DNA of 24,016 nt, from positions 1 to 24,016 of the forward strand of contig CAKUPI010000006.1 of NCBI GenBank assembly GCA_934675045.1, read 5' to 3'. The position numbers and the translations under genes were made by a program. The stretch is from an uncultured Eubacteriales bacterium (lineage in GTDB: Bacteria > Bacillota > Clostridia > Oscillospirales > Butyricicoccaceae). The notes beneath the pieces were generated by a model, which worked only from the letters and a program-made list of their open reading frames with translations, had not been told where the DNA came from and did not search any database. This document shows positions 8,389-15,444 of this stretch, piece after piece (position 1 is the first letter of the stretch; each line of letters opens with the position of its first letter).

Positions 8389-8412
8389 AAAACCACAACA
8401 TATTGTGGTTTT
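8389..8412. promoter_or_regulatory. 24-bp perfect palindrome resembling an NrdR box
   Basis: AAAACCACAA (8389-8398), CATA, TTGTGGTTTT (8403-8412) is an inverted repeat with perfect 10-bp arms. Its central 16 bases (8393-8408) match the NrdR box consensus acaCwAtATaTwGtgt at 13 positions, including all the upper-case ones, by my own alignment. It lies between the divergent MFS and nrdD promoters, 30 bp upstream of the MFS -35. It could act on nrdD, on the MFS gene, or be the site of another repressor. Confidence 0.55.
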
Positions 8413-8496
8413 TGCGGCATGGAGAATACAGGAAAAGCAGGGCAATGTTCACAAAAAAGCGGGGAGAAGTTTAGGCGCTCTTTTGAAAATGCGTCA

Positions 8497-8525
8497 TTGA
8501 CGAAACAAGATATAGTGGATATAAT
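8497..8525 (+). promoter_or_regulatory. nrdDG promoter
   Basis: TTGACG (8497-8502) and TATAAT (8520-8525) are separated by 17 bp, a near-consensus sigma-70/SigA promoter. The expected start is near 8532, giving an 80-nt leader before nrdD. Confidence 0.85.
8503..8518. promoter_or_regulatory. NrdR box within the nrdDG promoter spacer
   Basis: The 16 bases AAACAAGATATAGTGG fill the spacer between -35 and -10. They match the NrdR consensus acaCwAtATaTwGtgt at 13 of 16 positions with every core position kept. NrdR boxes usually come in pairs about 31 bp apart. Exactly 31 bp downstream (8534-8549) the left half-site ACACAA is intact but the right half is degenerate. Bound NrdR would block RNA polymerase here. 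Confidence 0.7.
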
Positions 8526-8568
8526 AATAGCACACACAAAATCAGCGACATTGTGTTGGGGGTTTACG

Positions 8569-8590
8569 GGGGCGCAAGCCCCTTTTATTC
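8569..8590 (+). other. Small GC hairpin with GCAA tetraloop in the nrdD leader
   Basis: GGGGC (8569-8573), GCAA, GCCCC (8578-8582), then TTTTATT. It is only 5 bp long, so it is either a weak attenuator or a stability element, ending 9 nt before the GGAGGT ribosome binding site (8599-8604). Confidence 0.4.
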
Positions 8591-8611
8591 AGTCTTACGG
8601 AGGTTAAAGCC

Positions 8612-10939
8612 ATGTTTCAGACCATAAGGAAAAGAGATGGACGCGAGGTCCCCTACGATATCGAAAAAATCGCCATTGCCATCAACAAGGCGATGGAGGC
8701 TTCGGGGCGCCGGTCGGCGCTGGAGGAAAGCCGCCGTCTGGCCGGCATTGTCGAGGCGCGGCTGGCGGAGACCTTTGCGGACAAGGCCCCCGGCGTTGAG
8801 GACATTCAGGACACCGTCGAGGTCGTTTTGATGGAAAACGGCTACGCCATGGTTTCCAAAAAGTACATCATTTACCGCTCGCAGCGCAGCCGTGCGCGCG
8901 AAATGAACACCAACCTGATGCGGGTGTACAACGAGATCACCTTTGCCGACGCCGAGGACAGCGATTTAAAGCGCGACAACGCCAACGTCGACGGCGACAC
9001 CGCCATGGGCACCATGCTCAAGTACGGCTCCGAGGGCGCCAAGGACTTTTATGAAAAGTACATTCTGTCGCCCGAGCAGTCGCGCGCGCACCGCGAGGGT
9101 GACATTCACATCCACGACTTCGATTTTTATACCCTGACGACGACCTGCTGCCAGATCGACCTGGAAAAGCTGTTCAACGGCGGCTTTTCCAACGGCCACG
9201 GCTTTTTGCGGGAGCCAAACGACATCATTTCGTACGGCGCGCTGGCCTGCATTGCCATTCAGGCCAACCAGAACGACCAGCACGGTGGGCAGAGCATTCC
9301 CAACTTTGACCACGCGCTGGCCAAGGGGGTCATGAAGACCTTCCGCCGCCTGTACGCGGCCAACTTTTCCAAGGCGGCCGTGCTGCTGCAAGCGGACCTG
9401 TCGGAGCGTCAGGCCGACCTGCGCCGCGCCTTCAAGCAGCTGTGGAAGGAGGGCAAGCCCTTCCCGGCCATCGAGATGAGCGACGCCTTCCGCGCCTGCG
9501 AGCAGGAGATCGCCGAGCGCTTCGGCCTTCGGGAGGAGGTTTTGGAAAAGGCGCGCCGCTTTGCCTACAACAACGCCCTGACCGAAACCGACAAGACCAC
9601 CTTCCAGGCCATGGAGGCGCTGGTCCACAACCTCAACACCATGCATTCGCGCGCCGGGTCGCAGACCCCCTTCTCGTCCATCAACTACGGCCTTGACACG
9701 ACGCCCGAGGGCCGGATGGTCATCAAAAACGTGCTGCTCGCGACCGAGGCCGGGCTGGGGCACGGCGAAACCCCCATTTTCCCCATTCAGATTTTCCGCA
9801 TCAAGGAGGGCGTCAGCTACAACCCCGGCGACCCCAACTACGACCTTTTCAAGCTGGCCTGCCGCGTCAGCGCCAAGCGGCTGTTCCCCAACTTTTCCTT
9901 TATCGACGCCCCCTTCAACCTGCAATACTACAAGCCCGGCCACCCCGAGACGGAAATCTCGTACATGGGCTGCCGCACCCGCGTCATGGGCAACGTCTAC
10001 GACCCGACGCGCGAAATCAGCTTCGGCCGCGGAAACCTGTCCTTTACCTCGATAAACCTGCCGCGCATCGCCATCAAAAGCCGCGGCAACATCGAATGGT
10101 TCTTTGAAGAGCTGGAGCGCAAAATGGAGCTGGTTTCCAAGCAGCTGCTCGACCGCTACCACATCATCGCGCGCAAAAAGGTGCGCAACTTCCCCTTCCT
10201 CATGGGGCAGGGCGTGTGGATCGATTCAGAAAAGCTGGGGCCGGACGACACGGTCGGCGAAATCCTGAAGCACGGCACCTTTTCCATCGGCTTTATCGGC
10301 CTGGCCGAAACGCTGGTCGCCCTGACGGGCAAGCACCACGGCGAATCGCAGGAGTCGCGCAACCTTGGGCTGGACATCGTCGGTTTCATGCGCGATTATC
10401 TGGACCGCCTCAGCCAGAGGGAAAAGCTCAACTTCACGCTGCTGGCCACCCCGGCCGAGGGCCTGTCCGGCCGGTTTGTCCGCATGGACAAAAAGAAGTT
10501 CGGCATTATCCCGGGAGTTACCGATCGGGAATATTATACAAACAGTTTCCATGTTCCCGTTTATTACCCCATTTCCGCCTTTGAAAAAATTCAAATCGAG
10601 GCGCCCTATCACGCCCTGACCAACGCCGGGCACATCACCTACGTCGAGCTGGACGGCGACCCGACCCAGAACCTTGAGGCCTTTGAGCAGGTCGTCCGCT
10701 GCATGCACGACGCCGGCGTCGGCTACGGCTCCATCAACCACCCGGTCGACCGCGACCCGGTGTGCGGCTACACCGGCATCATCGGGGACGAGTGCCCCTG
10801 CTGCGGCCGCCGCGAAAACGAGGAAGGCCCCAAAATCGAGCGCATCCGCCGCATCACCGGCTATCTGGTGGGTACGCTGGATCGCTTCAACGACGCCAAG
10901 CGCGCGGAGGAACGCGACCGTGTCAAGCACAATGTCTGA
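8612..10939 (+). CDS. nrdD: Anaerobic ribonucleoside-triphosphate reductase (class III)
   Basis: The enzyme makes deoxyribonucleoside triphosphates from NTPs without oxygen, using a glycyl radical. An ATP-cone regulatory domain is seen at about residues 3-97. The glycyl radical site is RITGYL near the C-terminus with Gly750. A cysteine cluster that would bind zinc lies just before it (C718 in CGYTG, then C728 and C731 in CPCCG). The MGCRT motif carries C454, equivalent by family pattern to the substrate radical cysteine, and TTTCCQ gives C179/C180 in the N-terminal half. The length of 775 residues suits the family. GGAGGT (8599-8604) supports the ATG at 8612. The stop overlaps the nrdG start by 8 nt, so the enzyme and its activase are coupled. 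The upstream promoter has an NrdR box, which predicts repression when dNTP/ATP levels are high. Confidence 0.97.
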   Translation: MFQTIRKRDGREVPYDIEKIAIAINKAMEASGRRSALEESRRLAGIVEARLAETFADKAPGVEDIQDTVEVVLMENGYAMVSKKYIIYRSQRSRAREMNTNLMRVYNEITFADAEDSDLKRDNANVDGDTAMGTMLKYGSEGAKDFYEKYILSPEQSRAHREGDIHIHDFDFYTLTTTCCQIDLEKLFNGGFSNGHGFLREPNDIISYGALACIAIQANQNDQHGGQSIPNFDHALAKGVMKTFRRLYAANFSKAAVLLQADLSERQADLRRAFKQLWKEGKPFPAIEMSDAFRACEQEIAERFGLREEVLEKARRFAYNNALTETDKTTFQAMEALVHNLNTMHSRAGSQTPFSSINYGLDTTPEGRMVIKNVLLATEAGLGHGETPIFPIQIFRIKEGVSYNPGDPNYDLFKLACRVSAKRLFPNFSFIDAPFNLQYYKPGHPETEISYMGCRTRVMGNVYDPTREISFGRGNLSFTSINLPRIAIKSRGNIEWFFEELERKMELVSKQLLDRYHIIARKKVRNFPFLMGQGVWIDSEKLGPDDTVGEILKHGTFSIGFIGLAETLVALTGKHHGESQESRNLGLDIVGFMRDYLDRLSQREKLNFTLLATPAEGLSGRFVRMDKKKFGIIPGVTDREYYTNSFHVPVYYPISAFEKIQIEAPYHALTNAGHITYVELDGDPTQNLEAFEQVVRCMHDAGVGYGSINHPVDRDPVCGYTGIIGDECPCCGRRENEEGPKIERIRRITGYLVGTLDRFNDAKRAEERDRVKHNV

Positions 10940-11444
10940 GCCGATTTTGGTGGCCGGCGTCATCGGCGACTCCATCACCGACGGCCCCGGCATCCGCATG
11001 ACGGTGTTCGTGCAGGGCTGCCCGCACCACTGCGAGGGCTGCCACAACCCGGAGACCCATCCGTTTGCCGGCGGCGAGCCGTGCAGCGCCGGGGAGCTGC
11101 TGCAAAAAATCGACAAAAACCCGCTGCTCTCCGGCGTCACGCTGTCGGGCGGGGAGCCGTTTTGTCAGGCCGCGGCCCTTTTGCCGCTGGCCGAGGGGGT
11201 GCGCGCGCGCGGGCTGGAGCTGGCCGCTTACAGCGGCTGGACCTATGAGCAGCTTCTGGAGCAGGGCGGCGACAAGGCGGCTTTGCTGCGGCTGTGCCAT
11301 GTGCTGGTCGACGGCCCGTTTGTTCTGGCCGAACGCAGCCTGTCGCTGCGCTTCCGCGGCTCGAAAAATCAGCGCATCCTCGACGTGCAGCGTTCGCTGC
11401 GCGAGGGGCGGGCCGTTTTGATGCAGGACGGGCGCTGGCAGTGA
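10932..11444 (+). CDS. nrdG: Anaerobic ribonucleotide reductase activating enzyme (radical SAM)
   Basis: This 170-residue radical SAM protein installs the glycyl radical on NrdD. The iron-sulfur cluster motif is C30-PHH-C34-EG-C37, the CxxxCxxC form. A GGEP motif (TLSGGEPF), which binds S-adenosylmethionine in this superfamily, lies at about residues 71-78. The N-terminal GDSITDGPGIR stretch is typical of NrdG and PflA relatives. The start at 10932 overlaps the end of nrdD in ATGTCTGA, an arrangement expected for translational coupling; in-frame codons upstream lie inside nrdD. A strong terminator follows 38 nt after the stop, closing the two-gene operon. Confidence 0.96.
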   Translation: MSEPILVAGVIGDSITDGPGIRMTVFVQGCPHHCEGCHNPETHPFAGGEPCSAGELLQKIDKNPLLSGVTLSGGEPFCQAAALLPLAEGVRARGLELAAYSGWTYEQLLEQGGDKAALLRLCHVLVDGPFVLAERSLSLRFRGSKNQRILDVQRSLREGRAVLMQDGRWQ

Positions 11445-11481
11445 GCCGGCATCCCCGGAAAATTGCAAGATAGCGCAACAA

Positions 11482-11518
11482 AATCGTGCGGTCGGGCAGG
11501 CCGCACGATTGTTTTTTG
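11482..11518 (+). terminator. Intrinsic terminator after nrdG
   Basis: AATCGTGCGG (11482-11491) pairs perfectly with CCGCACGATT (11501-11510) around a 9-nt loop. G and six T residues follow (11511-11517). Confidence 0.92.
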
Positions 11519-11574
11519 CCCGGGGACTGTGATAAGATAAAGCCGTACAAAATCAGTGTATGGAGATGAAGGGC

Positions 11575-12633
11575 ATGAAGCAGTATAAAATCGCCGTCAT
11601 CGGCGGCGACGGTATCGGTCCCGAAGTAACCCGCGAGGGCGTGAAGGTGCTGCGGCGCGCAGCGCAGCTTGACGGGGGATTTTCCTTTTCCTTCACCGAG
11701 CTGCCCTGGGGCTGCGATTATTACCGCCGGACGGGCCGGATGATGCCGGAGGACGGCCTTGCGCAGCTGCGGCCGTTTGACGCCATTTTTCTCGGCGCCG
11801 TGGGCGACCCCGGCGTGCCGGACGACCTTTCGCTGCACGGCCTTTTGCTGGCCATCCGCCGCGGCTTTGACCAGTATGTCAACCTGCGCCCCATCAAGCT
11901 GCTGCGCGGCGCCGAAACGCCCCTGAAAAAGGCCGCGCGCGAGGACATCGACATGATCTTTGTCCGCGAGAACAGCGAAGGCGAGTACGCCGGGCTGGGC
12001 GGGCGGATGTACGCCGGGCAGGAGCGGGAGTTTGTCACGCAGACGGGCGTCTTTTCGCGCCGAGGCACCAGCCGCATCATCCGCTATGCCTACGAGCTGG
12101 CCCGCGCGCAGAAAAAGAGCCTGACCAGCATCAGCAAAGGCAACGCCCTCAACCACTCCATGGTCTACTGGGACGAAATTTTCCGGGAGATAGGGCGGCA
12201 GTACCCCGACGTCGAAACCAAAACGCTGCTGGTCGACGCGGCCAGCATGCTGATGATCACCCACCCCGAGCGCTTCGGGGTCGTCGTCGCCTCCAACCTG
12301 TTCGGCGACATTCTGACCGACCTGGGCGCCGCCATTGCGGGCGGCATCGGCCTTGCGGCCGGGGCCAACCTCAACCCCGAGCGCAGCTTCCCCTCGATGT
12401 TTGAGCCGATTCACGGCTCGGCGCCCGATATCAAGGGCAAGGGGCTTGCCAATCCGATGGCCGCCATCTGGTCTGCCAGCCAGATTCTGGACTTTTTCGG
12501 GCACGCGGACTGGGGCGCGCGGGTGCTCGCCGCCATGGAGCGGGTGCTTGAGGACAAGCGGGTGCTTACCCCCGACATGGGGGGCAGCGCCGCCACCGCG
12601 CAGGTGGGCGACGCCGTGGCCGCCGCGCTGTAA
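11575..12633 (+). CDS. Tartrate/D-malate dehydrogenase (decarboxylating), isopropylmalate dehydrogenase family
   Basis: This 352-residue protein belongs to the NAD-dependent beta-decarboxylating dehydrogenases. Visible family motifs are GGDGIGPEV near residues 10-18, the acidic metal-binding motif SNLFGDILTDLG, and FEPIHGSAPDIKGKGLANP. The segment GFDQYVNLRP and the loop GDPGVPDDLSLHG match the tartrate dehydrogenase/DmlA subgroup; LeuB enzymes usually read YANLRP there. Likely reactions are oxidation or decarboxylation of tartrate, giving oxaloglycolate or glycerate, and of D-malate to pyruvate. The start at 11575 is preferred because GGAG (11562-11565) lies 9 nt upstream; ATG at 11560 would have no binding site. 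A glycosyltransferase and a glycerate kinase follow on the same strand, and the latter could use glycerate made here. LeuB remains a less likely alternative. Confidence 0.85.
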   Translation: MKQYKIAVIGGDGIGPEVTREGVKVLRRAAQLDGGFSFSFTELPWGCDYYRRTGRMMPEDGLAQLRPFDAIFLGAVGDPGVPDDLSLHGLLLAIRRGFDQYVNLRPIKLLRGAETPLKKAAREDIDMIFVRENSEGEYAGLGGRMYAGQEREFVTQTGVFSRRGTSRIIRYAYELARAQKKSLTSISKGNALNHSMVYWDEIFREIGRQYPDVETKTLLVDAASMLMITHPERFGVVVASNLFGDILTDLGAAIAGGIGLAAGANLNPERSFPSMFEPIHGSAPDIKGKGLANPMAAIWSASQILDFFGHADWGARVLAAMERVLEDKRVLTPDMGGSAATAQVGDAVAAAL

Positions 12634-12686
12634 AAGGCGGCGCGCCTTCGGCGGGCGGCGGCATACACTGATGGTGGGGGGATTGC

Positions 12687-13769
12687 ATGAACACCATCAG
12701 CCTGTGCATGATCGTCCGCGACGAGGAGCAGACGCTGGAGCGCTGCCTGTGCTCGGCGGCCCCGATCGCCGACGAAATTGTGCTGGTCGACACGGGATCT
12801 GTCGATCGCACGGTAGAAATTGCGAAACATTATACAGACAGGATTCATTTTTTCGACTGGATCGACGATTTTGCGGCGGCGCGCAACTTTTCCTTTGCGC
12901 AGGCGACCGGCCGGTTTTGCCTGTGGCTGGACGCCGACGACGTGCTGCCGGAGGCGAGCGTGCGCGAGCTTCGGCGGCTCAAGCGCGAGATGCCGTCCGA
13001 CACCGACGTGGTGATGATGCCGTATCACGTCGCCTTTGACGAGGAGGGCCGGCCGGCGCTGACCTGCTTTCGCGAGCGCATGGTGCGGCGGGCGGCCGGA
13101 CTGCGCTGGACGGGGGCGGTACACGAGGTCATCGCGCCGCAAGGCAAAATCCTTTACAGCACAGCTGTCGTCGAGCATCGCAAGCAGAAACCGGCCGAGC
13201 CGGGCCGCAATCTCCGCATTTTTGAAAAGCTGCTGCAAAGCGGCCGGAAGCTGGACGCCCGCCAGCGGTTTTATTACGCCCGCGAGCTGCTCGGGGCGGG
13301 TGAGACGGCGCGCGCCGCCGCGCTTTTTGAAGAGCTGATCGACAGCGGCGAGGGCTGGACGCCCAACCGCGTGGAGGCCTGTATGCAGCTTTCGGCCTGC
13401 TGCCGGGCGCTCGGCCGGAGAAGCGAGGCCCTTTCCGCCCTTTTGCGCGCGCTGGAGCTGGGAGCACCGCGCGCCGAGCTGTGCTGCCAGCTGGGCGACT
13501 GGTTTTTGGCGGACAACCGGCCGGAAACGGCGGCTTTTTGGTACCGGACGGCGCTGACGCGCCCGGCGGACGACGCGGAGGGCGGCTTTGTCTGCCCCGA
13601 CTGCCGCGGGTATATTCCGCTCATGCAGCTGTGCGTCTGCTGCGACCGCATGGGCGACCGGCGGCAGGCGGCGCGGTACAACGAGCTGGCCGGCCGGCTG
13701 CGGCCGAACTCGCAGGCTTATCTGCACAATGTCCGCGTCTTTCAGGGCGAGGATCAGCCGGGCACGTGA
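12687..13769 (+). CDS. Family 2 glycosyltransferase with C-terminal helical (TPR-like) repeats
   Basis: The 360-residue protein begins with a GT2 (GT-A fold) domain. ISLCMIVRDEE at the N-terminus, then the VDTGSVDRT loop for nucleotide binding, then the metal-binding DxD in LWLDADD (D82-D84). The DDFAAARNFSFAQA segment is characteristic of the SunS/TPR-type GT2 subgroup. From about residue 185 the protein is Ala/Leu/Arg-rich helical repeat resembling TPRs, with a cysteine-rich patch near residues 303-320 (CPDC and CVCC). There is no membrane segment, so it should act in the cytosol on a sugar nucleotide and an unknown acceptor. It lies 53 nt after the dehydrogenase and 30 nt before glycerate kinase, with GGTGGGGGGA (12673-12682) as ribosome binding site. 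Its link with the flanking metabolic genes is unclear. Confidence 0.85.
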   Translation: MNTISLCMIVRDEEQTLERCLCSAAPIADEIVLVDTGSVDRTVEIAKHYTDRIHFFDWIDDFAAARNFSFAQATGRFCLWLDADDVLPEASVRELRRLKREMPSDTDVVMMPYHVAFDEEGRPALTCFRERMVRRAAGLRWTGAVHEVIAPQGKILYSTAVVEHRKQKPAEPGRNLRIFEKLLQSGRKLDARQRFYYARELLGAGETARAAALFEELIDSGEGWTPNRVEACMQLSACCRALGRRSEALSALLRALELGAPRAELCCQLGDWFLADNRPETAAFWYRTALTRPADDAEGGFVCPDCRGYIPLMQLCVCCDRMGDRRQAARYNELAGRLRPNSQAYLHNVRVFQGEDQPGT

Positions 13770-13799
13770 CGGACACCGAAACGGAAAGGACGTATGGCC

Positions 13800-14921
13800 A
13801 TGAAAATCCTGATAGCCCCCGACTCCTTCAAGGGCAGCGCCTCGGCGCGCACGCTGTGCGACGTCATGGAAAAGGCGCTTTTGCGCCGTGTGCCGGACGC
13901 CGAAATCGTCAAGCTGCCGATGGCCGACGGGGGCGAGGGCACGGTAGAGGCGCTGGTGCTGGCCAGCGGCGGACGCTTTTGCACGGCACAGGTGCAGGGT
14001 CCGCTGCTCGAAGGGCAAAAGGCCCTTTTCGGCGTGCTGGGTGACGGCAGGACGGCCGCCATTGAGATGGCGGCGGCTTCCGGCCTGCCGCTCATTCCCC
14101 GCGAAAAGCGTGATCCCTTCCGCACGAGCAGCGCCGGCACGGGCCAGCTCATCGGCGCCGCGCTCGACGAGGGCTGCACCCGTATTATCATGGGCATTGG
14201 CGGCAGCGCCACAAACGAGGGCGGCGCCGGAATGCTGCAAGCCCTCGGCTTCGGCCTGCTGGACGCGGCGGGGCGGCCCATCGGCCCGGGGGCGGCGGGG
14301 CTTTCGCGGCTGGCGCGCATCGAGACGGCGCGCGCCGACAGGCGCCTTCGGGAGTGCCGGTTTACCGTCGCCTGCGACGTCGACAGCCCGCTGTGCGGCC
14401 CGCGGGGGGCCTCGGCCGTTTTCGGCCCGCAAAAGGGGGCGCGGCCCGAGGACGTGCCGGTGCTCGACGGCATTTTGCAGCACTTCGGCCTGCTGCTGGA
14501 GCAGGCGTCGGGCAGAAACGTGGCGCTGACGCCGGGAGCCGGCGCGGCAGGCGGCATGGGAGCCGCCCTCATGGCCCTTCTGGGGGCCGAGCTGCGCCCG
14601 GGCTTTTCCCTTGTCAACGAGGGGACCGGGTATGAGCGGCTGCTCAAAGAAGGGGGCTTTGACCTGGTCATTACGGGTGAGGGGCAGATGAACGGGCAGT
14701 CGCTCATGGGAAAGCTGCCCGTCGAGGTCTGCAAGCTGGCGCGCGCCAACGGCGTGCGCTGCGTGGCCGTCGTCGGAAGCCGGGGCGAGGGCGCCGAGCG
14801 GGCCGAGCAGTGCGGATTTTCGGCCGTTTACGAGCTGATGCGCGGGGGGATCACGCTTGAGTATTCCATGGCCCACACCGCCGAGCTGGTGGAAGAGGCC
14901 ATAGAGCGCATGGCGCTGTAA
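13800..14921 (+). CDS. Glycerate kinase (GlxK/GarK family)
   Basis: This 373-residue enzyme phosphorylates D-glycerate, normally to 2-phosphoglycerate in this family. Matching motifs in order are KILIAPDSFKGS at the N-terminus, PMADGGEGTVEAL near residues 40-52, GIGGSATNEGGAGMLQALG in the middle, GAGAAGGMGAAL, and DLVITGEGQMNGQSLMGK near residue 290. Two ATGs are possible: 13794 and 13800. GGAAAGGA (13783-13790) is 9 nt from 13800 and only 3 nt from 13794, so 13800 is chosen. The gene follows the glycosyltransferase by 30 nt and is probably in the same transcript as the tartrate/malate dehydrogenase, giving a plausible tartrate-to-glycolysis route. A perfect 15-bp hairpin lies shortly after the stop. 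Confidence 0.93.
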   Translation: MKILIAPDSFKGSASARTLCDVMEKALLRRVPDAEIVKLPMADGGEGTVEALVLASGGRFCTAQVQGPLLEGQKALFGVLGDGRTAAIEMAAASGLPLIPREKRDPFRTSSAGTGQLIGAALDEGCTRIIMGIGGSATNEGGAGMLQALGFGLLDAAGRPIGPGAAGLSRLARIETARADRRLRECRFTVACDVDSPLCGPRGASAVFGPQKGARPEDVPVLDGILQHFGLLLEQASGRNVALTPGAGAAGGMGAALMALLGAELRPGFSLVNEGTGYERLLKEGGFDLVITGEGQMNGQSLMGKLPVEVCKLARANGVRCVAVVGSRGEGAERAEQCGFSAVYELMRGGITLEYSMAHTAELVEEAIERMAL

Positions 14922-14954
14922 CGGGCGGCGCCGCGGAAACGGAAAAGAAAAACA

Positions 14955-14988
14955 AAAGGGCTGCAATCCTGTCGGATTGCAGCCCTTT
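14955..14988. terminator. 15-bp hairpin terminator after glycerate kinase, stronger on the minus strand
   Basis: AAAGGGCTGCAATCC (14955-14969) pairs perfectly with GGATTGCAGCCCTTT (14974-14988) around TGTC. On the plus strand only three T follow, while the A-rich stretch at 14941-14957 would give a long U tract on the minus strand. A second inverted repeat (GCCCCTGC 14994-15001 with GCAGGGGC 15015-15022) follows without a T run. Confidence 0.75.
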
Positions 14989-15022
14989 GCGCAGCCCCTG
15001 CGAAAGGGGAGAGGGCAGGGGC

Positions 15023-15263
15023 GAATGACATGCCAAAAGGCCTCCCTGCGTAAAAAGCAAAAAATGCGCCGGGTTTCTTATGTTCCCTCTCGGGAAAAAA
15101 AGGCGATTTTCCGGCAAAAAGCCGGGCGTATGCGGTAAAAATGGGTAAAAACCAATGGTATAATTCTTTTCTTGTGTTTCTTGACAAGCTGTTTAGTATA
15201 TGATGTAATAAATATGGAGATAGTTTCTGCTATCCGATACTTGATATGATTGGAGGCAACATC
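15023..15263 (+). other. Gene-free leader region opening an AT-richer island, with two promoter candidates
   Basis: No gene is supported here. Base composition drops to AT-rich from about 15130 onward. Candidates are an extended -10 (TGGTATAAT, 15156-15164) and a full promoter at 15181-15209. A small hairpin CCGGC/GCCGG (15111-15115 with 15121-15125) and a GATAG/CTATC repeat (15218-15222 with 15229-15233) in the expected transcript start are the only other structures seen. Confidence 0.5.
15181..15209 (+). promoter_or_regulatory. Promoter for the small ORF and SLH protein gene
   Basis: Consensus TTGACA (15181-15186) and TGTAAT (15204-15209) are separated by 17 bp. Transcription would begin near 15216. 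Confidence 0.72.
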
Positions 15264-15368
15264 ATGAAGTGGTTCAAACGCGAGCAGTATGGTTTGCGGC
15301 GGACACGGTTTTGGTGCTGCCCCCGGTTATGGAGAGGACGAATCAAAACCATTCTTGTTGGCGTATGA
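15264..15368 (+). CDS. Small arginine-rich ORF, 34 residues, unrecognised
   Basis: ATG at 15264 has GGAGG (15252-15256) 7 nt upstream and lies about 48 nt after a good promoter, so translation is plausible. The product of 34 residues contains ten Lys/Arg and one acidic residue, with three Trp, two adjacent Cys (C18, C19) and a short hydrophobic end (TILVGV). I do not recognise a family. It could be a cationic peptide, a leader peptide controlling the SLH protein gene 76 nt further on, or a chance ORF. No signal peptide, transporter or modification gene is adjacent. Confidence 0.35.
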   Translation: MKWFKREQYGLRRTRFWCCPRLWRGRIKTILVGV

Positions 15369-15444
15369 GCTTTACTGTTGTCAGTGTAGGCTTATGCGCT
15401 TTTCTTTTTGAAAAAACTTTATTATCAAAGAAAGGGTGAATCTA

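Noticed and set aside
12411..14966. An 851-codon open frame on the minus strand
   Set aside because: It lies antisense to three well-supported genes. Its translation is low-complexity Arg/Pro/Gly/His-rich, as expected from a GC-rich antisense frame.
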